Of a stretch of DNA of 64,000 nucleotides, positions 36,561 through 49,100 are shown piece after piece. The position numbers were made by a program, and so were the translations under genes. This DNA is from Haliclona indistincta (lineage: Eukaryota; Porifera; Demospongiae; Haplosclerida; Chalinidae): positions 11,913,669 through 11,977,668 of the forward strand of contig OZ024789.1 in assembly GCA_964017065.1 (NCBI GenBank), in the 5' to 3' direction. Numbering within the stretch: position 1 is the first letter of the stretch; every line of letters starts with the position of its first letter. Below the pieces are notes generated by a model that was given only the letters and a program-made list of their open reading frames with translations, was not told where the DNA came from and ran no database searches.

Positions 36561-36765
36561 AGGCGTCCTTGAGCGGGGTAATCTGGGTAGTCTTGCAGCT
36601 GATATTCGTTCAACAAATCACTAGAGAGTTGTTTCGTTGTCTTACCTGCTTTTATCAGTCGTTCAGTGGTTTTCTTGGCGTGGTTAGTAATGTAAGTGAA
36701 TGTAAACAAACGCCCACACAGTTTTTATAATAATACAATTTCTATTGCACTATGAATACAGTATA

Positions 36766-38715
36766 ATGGCTACACGTCAAGGCTTGTCTGTCGATGAAGT
36801 CTTGAACCTCCTTGATGAAGATAGTGGACAGAGTGATGATGAATTTGATGGATATATAGACGAGAAAGATAGTGAGGTGGAGCTTGAGGCCAGTGCTTTA
36901 GATGGTGAAGAAATGGATGTAGAGGCCGAAGAACAGAGTGTGTCTGATGCAGAGAGGGAGGAGCAGGCCAGTGCTATTGATGCTGAGGAGTTGCATAATC
37001 TAGTGGATGAAGCAGAGCATAGAGTGAGAGATGCAGAAGAAGAGGGTGAACAAGAGATTGACATGGAAACAGACAGCACACATGGTAACATAAAAATAGG
37101 TCTCAAAAATAATAATAATAATCTTCCTCAACTTAATTTTTAGCCTACACACCAGAAAACATCAATGGCATGACACCCCTACAAATATGGGAGACTTTCT
37201 TCACAGATGAGATAATGCTGGATATTCACCAACAAACAGTCCTGTATGCTGAGCAGTACATAGCCACACACACGCTACCACCCCGCTCCAGAGTCCGGCA
37301 GTTGATACGGACACCTTTCGCACCCGATGAACTAAGAAAGTTCTTTGCGATAGTGATACTGATGGGGCTAATCGACTATCCACGGCTTGAAGATTATTGG
37401 CTTAGGAGCTGGCCCTTTGCCACGTCTACGTTTTCTTCCTTGATGAGTAGGGACCGATTCTCTCTCATGCTGCGCTTCCTTCATCTCAACGACAGCAATG
37501 GATATGTACCAAAGGGGCAGGATGGCTATGATGCTCTATATAAGCTACGTCCCTTCCTAACTAAACTGCTTGAGAGGTTTGAGGCAATGTTTTCACCAAA
37601 GAAAGAAATGTCGCTGGATGAACAGATGATCAAATTCAAGGGAAGGCTGTCATTTAAACAATACATGCCCAAAAAGCCTACTAAGTGGGGCATGAAGGCC
37701 TTTGTTCTTGCCGACAGCAAGACCGGCTACACATACAGATGGCGTCTATATACAGGTACACAAAATAATAATAGTAATACATAACACAGGCATACTGCAC
37801 AAATCAATAATACAAGTACATCAAGCAATACCTGTACATGTAGGGAAAGATGACACCCTGGATGTAGATGAGAATGGGATACTGTATGCAGTCGTGATGA
37901 AATTGCTGGAAGGACTGGATACAGATCATCAGATATACATGGACAACTACTACACAAGTCCTACCTTGTTCCGCGACCTAAAACGGTTGGGATTTGGAGC
38001 TTGTGGTACAGCTCGAGTAGATCGCAAAGGAATTCCACCAACCTTTCGAGGAAAACTACCCAAGGGCCAAGTCAGAACATCAACACTAGCTGGTGGTGTC
38101 CTGGCCCTGCAATGGATGGACAAAAGATTGGTCACCATGCTCTCAACTGGCAATGATAGTAGCATGTCCACAATTCAGAGGAGGTCAAGGCATTCCACAA
38201 GTGGACTAGAAGTAATACAGAAGCCATCCGTTGTTGTCGATTACAACGCACACATGGGCGGGGTGGACCAAGCCGATCAAATGCTGTCATATTATGGCTT
38301 CTCACATCGCACAGTGAAATGGTGGCGCCGGGCGTTTTACCACCTCTTCAACGTTTCCATAGTGAATTCCTACATCCTCTACCAAGAACAAGGCGGCAAG
38401 TGCTCACATGAGCAATTTAGAGTTGAACTTGCTCGTCAGCTTCTATCAAAAGCAGAATTAAATGTACCGTCACCAACGCCACTAGTCTCACTCACCCCGA
38501 CTTCACGGCTAACAGGCAGGCACTTCTTGGGAAAGATCCCTACTTCAACCAGTGGGCGCATAGTCCAGTCACAATGTCGTGTGTGCTGTTGGAGAAAGGG
38601 GAGGAAAAGAGTCACCACAACATACAGATGTAAACAATGCGAAGTTCCGTTATGTGTAGTTCCATGCTTCGAACTGTATCACACACACACAAACCCAGTT
38701 AGGTATTTAAATTAG
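36766..38715 (+). CDS. piggyBac transposase, 600 aa, three exons, apparently intact
   Basis: Exons 36766-37084, 37144-37755 and 37844-38715 join by GT-AG in frame (G+CC gives Ala107; G+GG gives Gly311) and total 1803 nt. I chose the ATG at 36766; an upstream TTG at 36745 is not needed. The first 105 residues are very acidic (Asp/Glu-rich). The core follows, with PLQIWETFF, then the catalytic Asp at about 265 (SLDEQMIKFKG), 344 (YMDNYYTSP) and 452 (HMGGVDQADQM), the three Asp known to be essential in piggyBac. The C-terminus has a Cys/His-rich zinc-binding domain (CRVCC at 555, CKQC at 573, then C..C..H..H). Length is close to the usual 590-600. It cuts and pastes DNA at TTAA sites, acting in the nucleus. 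No stop or frameshift was seen, unlike in the other transposon genes here, so the element looks young. Confidence 0.93.
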
Positions 38716-38842
38716 CAAACACATCTGTACACACTATCTACATGCTCACTTACACAAGAATTAGTATTCACCTTTGTATGGTAGTGGGTAGATGTTAGAA
38801 ACAGGACGTTCTCACGGCTGAAGCAAACACGACGGCAAGACT
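38716..38842. other. piggyBac 3' flank of the transposase gene
   Basis: Non-coding sequence between the stop codon and the subterminal repeats. It probably contains the 3' UTR. No clear AATAAA was seen. Confidence 0.4.
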
Positions 38843-39785
38843 AGCTTTGACAGGTCACCGGCCGCACAGTTATAACACTTTCCAGAGCTAATTCAGAGCA
38901 CAAGTATACATGTCATACAACACTCACATAGCTGTAGCTAGAACAAAAGGCCCAAGTAGAAGCGATACCAAGTTGTCCAACAAAGTACAGCAACACTATT
39001 GAATTCATGGATGGCGGTCCAGTGAAGGTAGCAAACACGGTTCAAACAGGACAAAAACAGCTACTGATCCAGATAAAACACTTACAGGCACTTCCACAAC
39101 GACTAAGGTCCACAACTAAACAACAGAGAAGGTCCTAGGTCCTGTACACACGTAGTAGCAAGAAAGGGAAGCTTTGAAATAGTACTCGTTCAGCCATTCA
39201 CACATGGCGAGTAGCTTTGACAGGTCACACACCTCTAAAACATTATCCAGTCATAGTCAAGAGCATTAGTAGATGTTGGACAACATTCACATAGCTGTAG
39301 CAAGCGCAAGATGGTGAGTAGAAGAGCCACAAAGTGTATAACAAAGTACAGCAACCCGTTCGAATTTTTCGTTGAAAGTGGCGTTTTAGTCAAGGTAGCA
39401 AACGCGGTTCAAACAGGACAAAAACAGCTACTGATCCAGAAAAACACTCACAGACACTTCCACAATGACTAAGGTTCATAACTAAACAACAACGAAGGTC
39501 CTAGGTGCTGCAGACACGTAGTAGTATGAGAGGGAAGCTTTGAAATAGTACACGTTCAGCCATTCACACACGGCGAGTAGCTTTGACAGGTCACACACCG
39601 CTGAAACACTCTCCAGTGATAGCCCCGAGCATTAGTAGATGTTAGACAACATTCACATAGCTGTAGCAAGCGTGAGATGGTGAGTAGAAGCGGCACAAAG
39701 TGTACAACAAAGTACAGCAACGTGTTCGAATTCTTGTGTCAATAATTTCAAAATGGACGTTCAGTCGAGGTAACAAACACGCCAC
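38843..39785 (+). repeat. Subterminal tandem repeat of 366-370 bp inside piggyBac
   Basis: AGCTTTGACAGGTCAC starts at 38843, 39213 and 39579. Each copy goes on with AACATTCACATAGCTGTAGC-like, ACAAAGTACAGCAAC and GGTTCAAACAGGACAAAAAC blocks. The third copy is cut short near 39785. Copies differ by several percent. Such internal repeats near one end may take part in transposase binding. The remaining 39786-40165 is single-copy and ends in the right TIR. Confidence 0.85.
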
Positions 39786-40165
39786 GCTAGAGTTGAAATC
39801 ATCGCCGGATCCTAATAGTCCACTGACAGAGGCTTTGACTATGATCAAGGTCCAGTTTACAACAACTCTTGTTCTTCTAGCTGCTGTACCGGCTGAGCGA
39901 CGCGAGCAGCAATCGAGAATAATTCGTTCGACCAAGTTTCCCTAGGTACAGAACAGCTTTCACAGGTGACAGGTATCTTTAAGGCAAAGATCAAAGTTAC
40001 TCAGACAATAGTAAACAGATCTACAATAGCATCGTACCTGTACTTCATCGGTTCAAGCGTCTAGAGCAGAAAGAATGCGCACTACCAAGACAACCATCAA
40101 AATTCAAAAACAACCATCGCGTGACGTGGGTGGAGTAACGTTTACAATTAATCGCGGTAAAAGGG

Positions 40166-43100
40166 TTAAGCACCTTGAAATCCTTCACCCTCTATTTCTT
40201 ACAGAAACTGTCTCAAAATGATATTTAGAACACTTAGAGTTCATTTTCAACACTTTTGGAGCATTTCTAGCCAGATTTGCAAATTTTGACGAAAACTCAT
40301 TAACCCTTTAACCCTTTAACCCCTATTGTCGCCTTTTGGCGACATACATACTTCAGACACCATAACTTTATCAAAAAGTGTTAAAATATCCCAAAATTAA
40401 GCCAAATTGAAGAATACAAATAACCGCAAAAAATCCAGTGGTTTTTGGCGCGCCCCATGCGCCAAACGTTATGGCGACGGCATTTCTATGGCTTCAGTGC
40501 AAATTTCACAACATTTTAGGAGAAACAAAATGGCTGCCAAGAAATTTTGGACATTTTATGGCTTCAGGGTGCTCGGAAACACATTTTTGTGCATTCTCTA
40601 TGATCTGGGCTACATTTTGCACTCACCAAAACCACTGCTATCTGTGTGTACTTTTCAGTAGCCAGCCCCAAAGTACTAACTTTGAGCAAAATTTGACGAG
40701 GTCGTTGCACTTTATTGGCTTCACTTTCGAAGTGGGAGGGGCATATCGACTGACTTGAGTGTGGGCAATTGCGGCTACTCACTGGCGTAATAGGACGCAA
40801 ATTTGAGACCAGTAGCACAAAAGACACACGAGATATTCACCAGAGAAGTGGTCAGCATTTACGAGGCTAAAATTTCAGCAAGATAATTTAGTAATTAAAG
40901 GGTTAAGCACCTTAAAATCCTTCACCCTCTATTTCTTACAGAAACTGTCTCAAAATGATATTTACAACACTTAGAGTTCATTTTCAACACTTTTGGAGCA
41001 TTTCTAGCCAGATTTGCAAATTTTGACGAAAACTCATTAACCCTTTAACCCCTATTGTCGCCTTTTGGCGACATACATACTTCAGACACCATAACTTTAT
41101 CAAAAAGTGTTAAAATATCCCAAAATTAAGCCAAATTGAAGAATACAAATAACCGCAAAAAATCCAGTGGTTTTTGGCGCGCCCCATGCGCCAAACGTTA
41201 TGGCGACGGCATTTCTATGGCTTCAGTGCAAATTTCACAACATTTTAGGAGAAACAAAATGGCTGCCAAGAAATTTTGGACATTTTATGGCTTCAGGGTG
41301 CTCTGAAACACATTTTTGGACATTCTCTATGATCTGGGCTACATTTTGCACTCACCAAAACCACTGCTATCTGTGTGTACTTTTCAGTAGCCAGCCCCAA
41401 AGTACTAACTTTGAGCAAAATTTGACGAGGTCGTTGCACTTTATCGGCTTCACTTTCGAAGTGGGAGGGGCATATTGACCGACTTGAGTGTGGGCAATTG
41501 CGGCTACTCACTGGGGTAAAAGGACGCAAATTTGAGACCAGTAGCTCAAAAGACACACGAGATATTCACGAGAGAAGTGGTCAGCATTTACGAGGTTAAA
41601 ATTTCAGCTGGATAATTTAGTAATTAAAGGGTTAAGCACCTTGAAATCCTTCACCCTCTATTTCTTACAGAAACTGTCTCAAAATGATATTTAGAACACT
41701 TAGAGTTCATTTTCAACACTTTTGGAGCATTTCTAGCCAGATTTGCAAATTTTGACGAAAACTCATTAACCCTTTAACCCCTATTGTCGCCTTTTGGCGA
41801 CATACATACTTCAGACACCATAACTTTATCAAAAAGTGTTAAAATATCCCAAAATTAAGCCAAATTGAAGAATACAAATAACCGCAAAAAATCCAGTGGT
41901 TTTTGGCGCGCCCCATGCGCCAAACGTTATGGCGACGGCATTTCTATGGCTTCAGTGCAAATTTCACAACATTTTAGGAGAAACAAAATGGCTGCCAAGA
42001 AATTTTGGACATTTTATGGCTTCAGGGTGCTCTGAAACACATTTTTGGACATTCTCTATGATCTGGGCTACATTTTGCACTCACCAAAACCACTGCTATC
42101 TGTGTGTACTTTTCAGTAGCCAGCCCCAAAGTACTAACTTTGAGCAAAATTTGACGAGGTCGTTGCACTTTATCGGCTTCACTTTCGAAGTGGGAGGGGC
42201 ATATTGACCGACTTGAGTGTGGGCAATTGCGGCTACTCACTGGGGTAAAAGGACGCAAATTTGAGACCAGTAGCTCAAAAGACACACGAGATATTCACGA
42301 GAGAAGTGGTCAGCATTTACGAGGTTAAAATTTCAGCTGGATAATTTAGTAATTAAAGGGTTAAGCACCTTGAAATCCTTCACCCTCTATTTCTTACAGA
42401 AACTGTCTCAAAATGATATTTAGAACACTTAGAGTTCATTTTCAACACTTTTGGAGCATTTCTAGCCAGATTTGCAAATTTTGACGAAAACTCATTAACC
42501 CTTTAACCCTTTAACCCCTATTGTCGCCTTTTGGCGACATACATACTTCAGACACCATAACTTTATCAAAAAGTGTTAAAATATCCCAAAATTAAGCCAA
42601 ATTGAAGAATACAAATAACCGCAAAAAATCCAGTGGTTTTTGGCGCGCCCCATGCGCCAAACGTTATGGCGACGGCATTTCTATGGCTTCAGTGCAAATT
42701 TCACAACATTTTAGGAGAAACAAAATGGCTGCCAAGAAATTTTGGACATTTTATGGCTTCAGGGTGCTCGGAAACACATTTTTGTGCATTCTCTATGATC
42801 TGGGCTACATTTTGCACTCACCAAAACCACTGCTATCTGTGTGTACTTTTCAGTAGCCAGCCCCAAAGTACTAACTTTGAGCAAAATTTGACGAGGTCGT
42901 TGCACTTTATCGGCTTCACTTTCGAAGTGGGAGGGGCATATTGACCGACTTGAGTGTGGGCAATTGCGGCTACTCACTGGGGTAAAAGGACGCAAATTTG
43001 AGACCAGTAGCTCAAAAGACACACGAGATATTCACGAGAGAAGTGGTCAGCATTTACGAGGTTAAAATTTCAGCTGGATAATTTAGTAATTAAAGGGTTA

Positions 43101-46100
43101 AGCACCTTGAAATCCTTCACCCTCTATTTCTTACAGAAACTGTCTCAAAATGATATTTAGAACACTTAGAGTTCATTTTCAACACTTTTGGAGCATTTCT
43201 AGCCAGATTTGCAAATTTTGACGAAAACTCATTAACCCTTTAACCCCTATTGTCGCCTTTTGGCGACATACATACTTCAGACACCATAACTTTATCAAAA
43301 AGTGTTAAAATATCCCAAAATTAAGCCAAATTGAAGAATACAAATAACCGCAAAAAATCCAGTGGTTTTTGGCGCGCCCCATGCGCCAAACGTTATGGCG
43401 ACGGCATTTCTATGGCTTCAGTGCAAATTTCACAACATTTTAGGAGAAACAACATGGCTGCCAAGAAATTTTGGACATTTTATGGCTTCAGGGTGCTCTG
43501 AAACACATTTTTGGACATTCTCTATGATCTGGGCTACATTTTGCACTCACCAAAACCACTGCTATCTGTGTGTACTTTTCAGTAGCCAGCCCCAAAGTAC
43601 TAACTTTGAGCAAAATTTGACGAGGTCGTTGCACTTTATCGGCTTCACTTTCGAAGTGGGAGGGGCATATTGACCGACTTGAGTGTGGGCAATTGCGGCT
43701 ACTCACTGGGGTAAAAGGACGCAAATTTGAGACCAGTAGCTCAAAAGACACACGAGATATTCACGAGAGAAGTGGTCAGCATTTACGAGGTTAAAATTTC
43801 AGCTGGATAATTTAGTAATTAAAGGGTTAAGCACCTTGAAATCCTTCACCCTCTATTTCTTACAGAAACTGTCTCAAAATGATATTTAGAACACTTAGAG
43901 TTCATTTTCAACACTTTTGGAGCATTTCTAGCCAGATTTGCAAATTTTGACGAAAACTCATTAACCCTTTAACCCCTATTGTCGCCTTTTGGCGACATAC
44001 ATACTTCAGACACCATAACTTTATCAAAAAGTGTTAAAATATCCCAAAATTAAGCCAAATTGAAGAATACAAATAACCGCAAAAAATCCAGTGGTTTTTG
44101 GCGCGCCCCATGCGCCAAACGTTATGGCGACGGCATTTCTATGGCTTCAGTGCAAATTTCACAACATTTTAGGAGAAACAAAATGGCTGCCAAGAAATTT
44201 TGGACATTTTATGGCTTCAGGGTGCTCTGAAACACATTTTTGGACATTCTCTATGATCTGGGCTACATTTTGCACTCACCAAAACCACTGCTATCTGTGT
44301 GTACTTTTCAGTAGCCAGCCCCAAAGTACTAACTTTGAGCAAAATTTGACGAGGTCGTTGCACTTTATCGGCTTCACTTTCGAAGTGGGAGGGGCATATT
44401 GACCGATTTGAGTGTGGGCAATTGCGGCTACTCACTGGGGTAAAAGGACGCAAATTTGAGACCAGTAGCTCAAAAGACACACGAGATATTCACGAGAGAA
44501 GTGGTCAGCATTTACGAGGTTAAAATTTCAGCTGGATAATTTAGTAATTAAAGGGTTAAGCACCTTGAAATCCTTCACCCTCTATTTCTTACAGAAACTG
44601 TCTCAAAATGATATTTAGAACACTTAGAGTTCATTTTCAACACTTTTGGAGCATTTCTAGCCAGATTTGCAAATTTTGACGAAAACTCATTAACCCTTTA
44701 ACCCTTTAACCCCTATTGTCGCCTTTTGGCGACATACATACTTCAGACACCATAACTTTATCAAAAAGTGTTAAAATATCCCAAAATTAAGCCAAATTGA
44801 AGAATACAAATAACCGCAAAAAATCCAGTGGTTTTTGGCGCGCCCCATGCGCCAAACGTTATGGCGACGGCATTTCTATGGCTTCAGTGCAAATTTCACA
44901 ACATTTTAGGAGAAACAAAATGGCTGCCAAGAAATTTTGGACATTTAATGGCTTCAGGGTGCTCGGAAACACATTTTTGTGCATTCTCTATGATCTGGGC
45001 TACATTTTGCACTCACCAAAACCACTGCTATCTGTGTGTACTTTTCAGTAGCCAGCCCCAAAGTACTAACTTTGAGCAAAATTTGACGAGGTCGTTGCAC
45101 TTTATTGGCTTCACTTTCGAAGTGGGAGGGGCATATCGACTGACTTGAGTGTGGGCAATTGCGGCTACTCACTGGCGTAATAGGACGCAAATTTGAGACC
45201 AGTAGCACAAAAGACACACGAGATATTCACCAGAGAAGTGGTCAGCATTTACGAGGCTAAAATTTCAGCAAGATAATTTAGTAATTAAAGGGTTAAGCAC
45301 CTTGAAATCCTTCACCCTCTATTTCTTACAGAAACTGTCTCAAAATGATATTTAGAACACTTAGAGTTCATTTTCAACACTTTTGGAGCATTTCTAGCCA
45401 GATTTGCAAATTTTGACGAAAACTCATTAACCCTTTAACCCCTATTGTCGCCTTTTGGCGACATACATACTTCAGACACCATAACTTTATCAAAAAGTGT
45501 TAAAATATCCCAAAATTAAGCCAAATTGAAGAATACAAATAACCGCAAAAAATCCAGTGGTTTTTGGCGCGCCCCATGCGCCAAACGTTATGGCGACGGC
45601 ATTTCTATGGCTTCAGTGCAAATTTCACAACATTTTAGGAGAAAAAAAATGGCTGCCAAGAAATTTTGGACATTTTATGGCTTCAGGGTGCTCTGAAACA
45701 CATTTTTGGACATTCTCTATGATCTGGGCTACATTTTGCACTCACCAAAACCACTGCTATCTGTGTGTACTTTTCAGTAGCCAGCCCCAAAGTACTAACT
45801 TTGAGCAAAATTTGACGAGGTCGTTGCACTTTATCGGCTTCACTTTCGAAGTGGGAGGGGCATATTGACCGACTTGAGTGTGGGCAATTGCGGCTACTCA
45901 CTGGGGTAAAAGGACGCAAATTTGAGACCAGTAGCTCAAAAGACACACGAGATATTCACGAGAGAAGTGGTCAGCATTTACGAGGTTAAAATTTCAGCTG
46001 GATAATTTAGTAATTAAAGGGTTAAGCACCTTGAAATCCTTCACCCTCTATTTCTTACAGAAACTGTCTCAAAATGATATTTAGAACACTTAGAGTTCAT

Positions 46101-49100
46101 TTTCAACACTTTTGGAGCATTTCTAGCCAGATTTGCAAATTTTGACGAAAACTCATTAACCCTTTAACCCTTTAACCCCTATTGTCGCCTTTTGGCGACA
46201 TACATACTTCAGACACCATAACTTTATCAAAAAGTGTTAAAATATCCCAAAATTAAGCCAAATTGAAGAATACAAATAACCGCAAAAAATCCAGTGGTTT
46301 TTGGCGCGCCCCATGCGCCAAACGTTATGGCGACGGCATTTCTATGGCTTCAGTGCAAATTTCACAACATTTTAGGAGAAACAAAATGGCTGCCAAGAAA
46401 TTTTGGACATTTTATGGCTTCAGGGTGCTCGGAAACACATTTTTGTGCATTCTCTATGATCTGGGCTACATTTTGCACTCACCAAAACCACTGCTATCTG
46501 TGTGTACTTTTCAGTAGCCAGCCCCAAAGTACTAACTTTGAGCAAAATTTGACGAGGTCGTTGCACTTTATTGGCTTCACTTTCGAAGTGGGAGGGGCAT
46601 ATCGACTGACTTGAGTGTGGGCAATTGCGGCTACTCACTGGCGTAATAGGACGCAAATTTGAGACCAGTAGCACAAAAGACACACGAGATATTCACCAGA
46701 GAAGTGGTCAGCATTTACGAGGCTAAAATTTCAGCAAGATAATTTAGTAATTAAAGGGTTAAGCACCTTAAAATCCTTCACCCTCTATTTCTTACAGAAA
46801 CTGTCTCAAAATGATATTTACAACACTTAGAGTTCATTTTCAACACTTTTGGAGCATTTCTAGCCAGATTTGCAAATTTTGACGAAAACTCATTAACCCT
46901 TTAACCCCTATTGTCGCCTTTTGGCGACATACATACTTCAGACACCATAACTTTATCAAAAAGTGTTAAAATATCCCAAAATTAAGCCAAATTGAAGAAT
47001 ACAAATAACCGCAAAAAATCCAGTGGTTTTTGGCGCGCCCCATGCGCCAAACGTTATGGCGACGGCATTTCTATGGCTTCAGTGCAAATTTCACAACATT
47101 TTAGGAGAAACAAAATGGCTGCCAAGAAATTTTGGACATTTTATGGCTTCAGGGTGCTCGGAAACACATTTTTGTGCATTCTCTATGATCTGGGCTACAT
47201 TTTGCACTCACCAAAACCACTGCTATCTGTGTGTACTTTTCAGTAGCCAGCCCCAAAGTACTAACTTTGAGCAAAATTTGACGAGGTCGTTGCACTTTAT
47301 TGGCTTCACTTTCGAAGTGGGAGGGGCATATCGACTGACTTGAGTGTGGGCAATTGCGGCTACTCACTGGCGTAATAGGACGCAAATTTGAGACCAGTAG
47401 CACAAAAGACACACGAGATATTCACCAGAGAAGTGGTCAGCATTTACGAGGCTAAAATTTCAGCAAGATAATTTAGTAATTAAAGGGTTAAGCACCTTAA
47501 AATCCTTCACCCTCTATTTCTTACAGAAACTGTCTCAAAATGATATTTACAACACTTAGAGTTCATTTTCAACACTTTTGGAGCATTTCTAGCCAGATTT
47601 GCAAATTTTGACGAAAACTCATTAACCCTTTAACCCCTATTGTCGCCTTTTGGCGACATACATACTTCAGACACCATAACTTTATCAAAAAGTGTTAAAA
47701 TATCCCAAAATTAAGCCAAATTGAAGAATACAAATAACCGCAAAAAATCCAGTGGTTTTTGGCGCGCCCCATGCGCCAAACGTTATGGCGACGGCATTTC
47801 TATGGCTTCAGTGCAAATTTCACAACATTTTAGGAGAAACAAAATGGCTGCCAAGAAATTTTGGACATTTTATGGCTTCAGGGTGCTCTGAAACACATTT
47901 TTGGACATTCTCTATGATCTGGGCTACATTTTGCACTCACCAAAACCACTGCTATCTGTGTGTACTTTTCAGTAGCCAGCCCCAAAGTACTAACTTTGAG
48001 CAAAATTTGACGAGGTCGTTGCACTTTATCGGCTTCACTTTCGAAGTGGGAGGGGCATATTGACCGACTTGAGTGTGGGCAATTGCGGCTACTCACTGGG
48101 GTAAAAGGACGCAAATTTGAGACCAGTAGCTCAAAAGACACACGAGATATTCACGAGAGAAGTGGTCAGCATTTACGAGGTTAAAATTTCAGCTGGATAA
48201 TTTAGTAATTAAAGGGTTAAGCACCTTGAAATCCTTCACCCTCTATTTCTTACAGAAACTGTCTCAAAATGATATTTAGAACACTTAGAGTTCATTTTCA
48301 ACACTTTTGGAGCATTTCTAGCCAGATTTGCAAATTTTGACGAAAACTCATTAACCCTTTAACCCCTATTGTCGCCTTTTGGCGACATACATACTTCAGA
48401 CACCATAACTTTATCAAAAAGTGTTAAAATATCCCAAAATTAAGCCAAATTGAAGAATACAAATAACCGCAAAAAATCCAGTGGTTTTTGGCGCGCCCCA
48501 TGCGCCAAACGTTATGGCGACGGCATTTCTATGGCTTCAGTGCAAATTTCACAACATTTTAGGAGAAACAAAATGGCTGCCAAGAAATTTTGGACATTTT
48601 ATGGCTTCAGGGTGCTCTGAAACACATTTTTGGACATTCTCTATGATCTGGGCTACATTTTGCACTCACCAAAACCACTGCTATCTGTGTGTACTTTTCA
48701 GTAGCCAGCCCCAAAGTACTAACTTTGAGCAAAATTTGACGAGGTCGTTGCACTTTATCGGCTTCACTTTCGAAGTGGGAGGGGCATATTGACCGACTTG
48801 AGTGTGGGCAATTGCGGCTACTCACTGGGGTAAAAGGACGCAAATTTGAGACCAGTAGCTCAAAAGACACACGAGATATTCACGAGAGAAGTGGTCAGCA
48901 TTTACGAGGTTAAAATTTCAGCTGGATAATTTAGTAATTAAAGGGTTAAGCACCTTGAAATCCTTCACCCTCTATTTCTTACAGAAACTGTCTCAAAATG
49001 ATATTTAGAACACTTAGAGTTCATTTTCAACACTTTTGGAGCATTTCTAGCCAGATTTGCAAATTTTGACGAAAACTCATTAACCCTTTAACCCTTTAAC

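Larger units (their letters stand above)
36467..40165 (+). mobile_element. Complete piggyBac element inserted in the satellite
   Basis: The element is 3699 bp. It starts CCCTTTTACCGCGAT and ends with the exact complement (15-bp TIR). TTAA lies at 36463-36466 and 40166-40169, the standard piggyBac target duplication. Satellite sequence breaks off before it (AATTAAAGGG) and resumes at the matching base after it (GCACCTTGAAATCC), so the target is the TTAA at the right end of a satellite core. It carries one three-exon transposase gene and a triplicated 3' region. Confidence 0.96.

Noticed and set aside
39700..39945. 81-codon frame near the piggyBac right end as a second piggyBac protein
   Set aside because: It overlaps the subterminal repeats, has no domain and has no counterpart in the piggyBac family.
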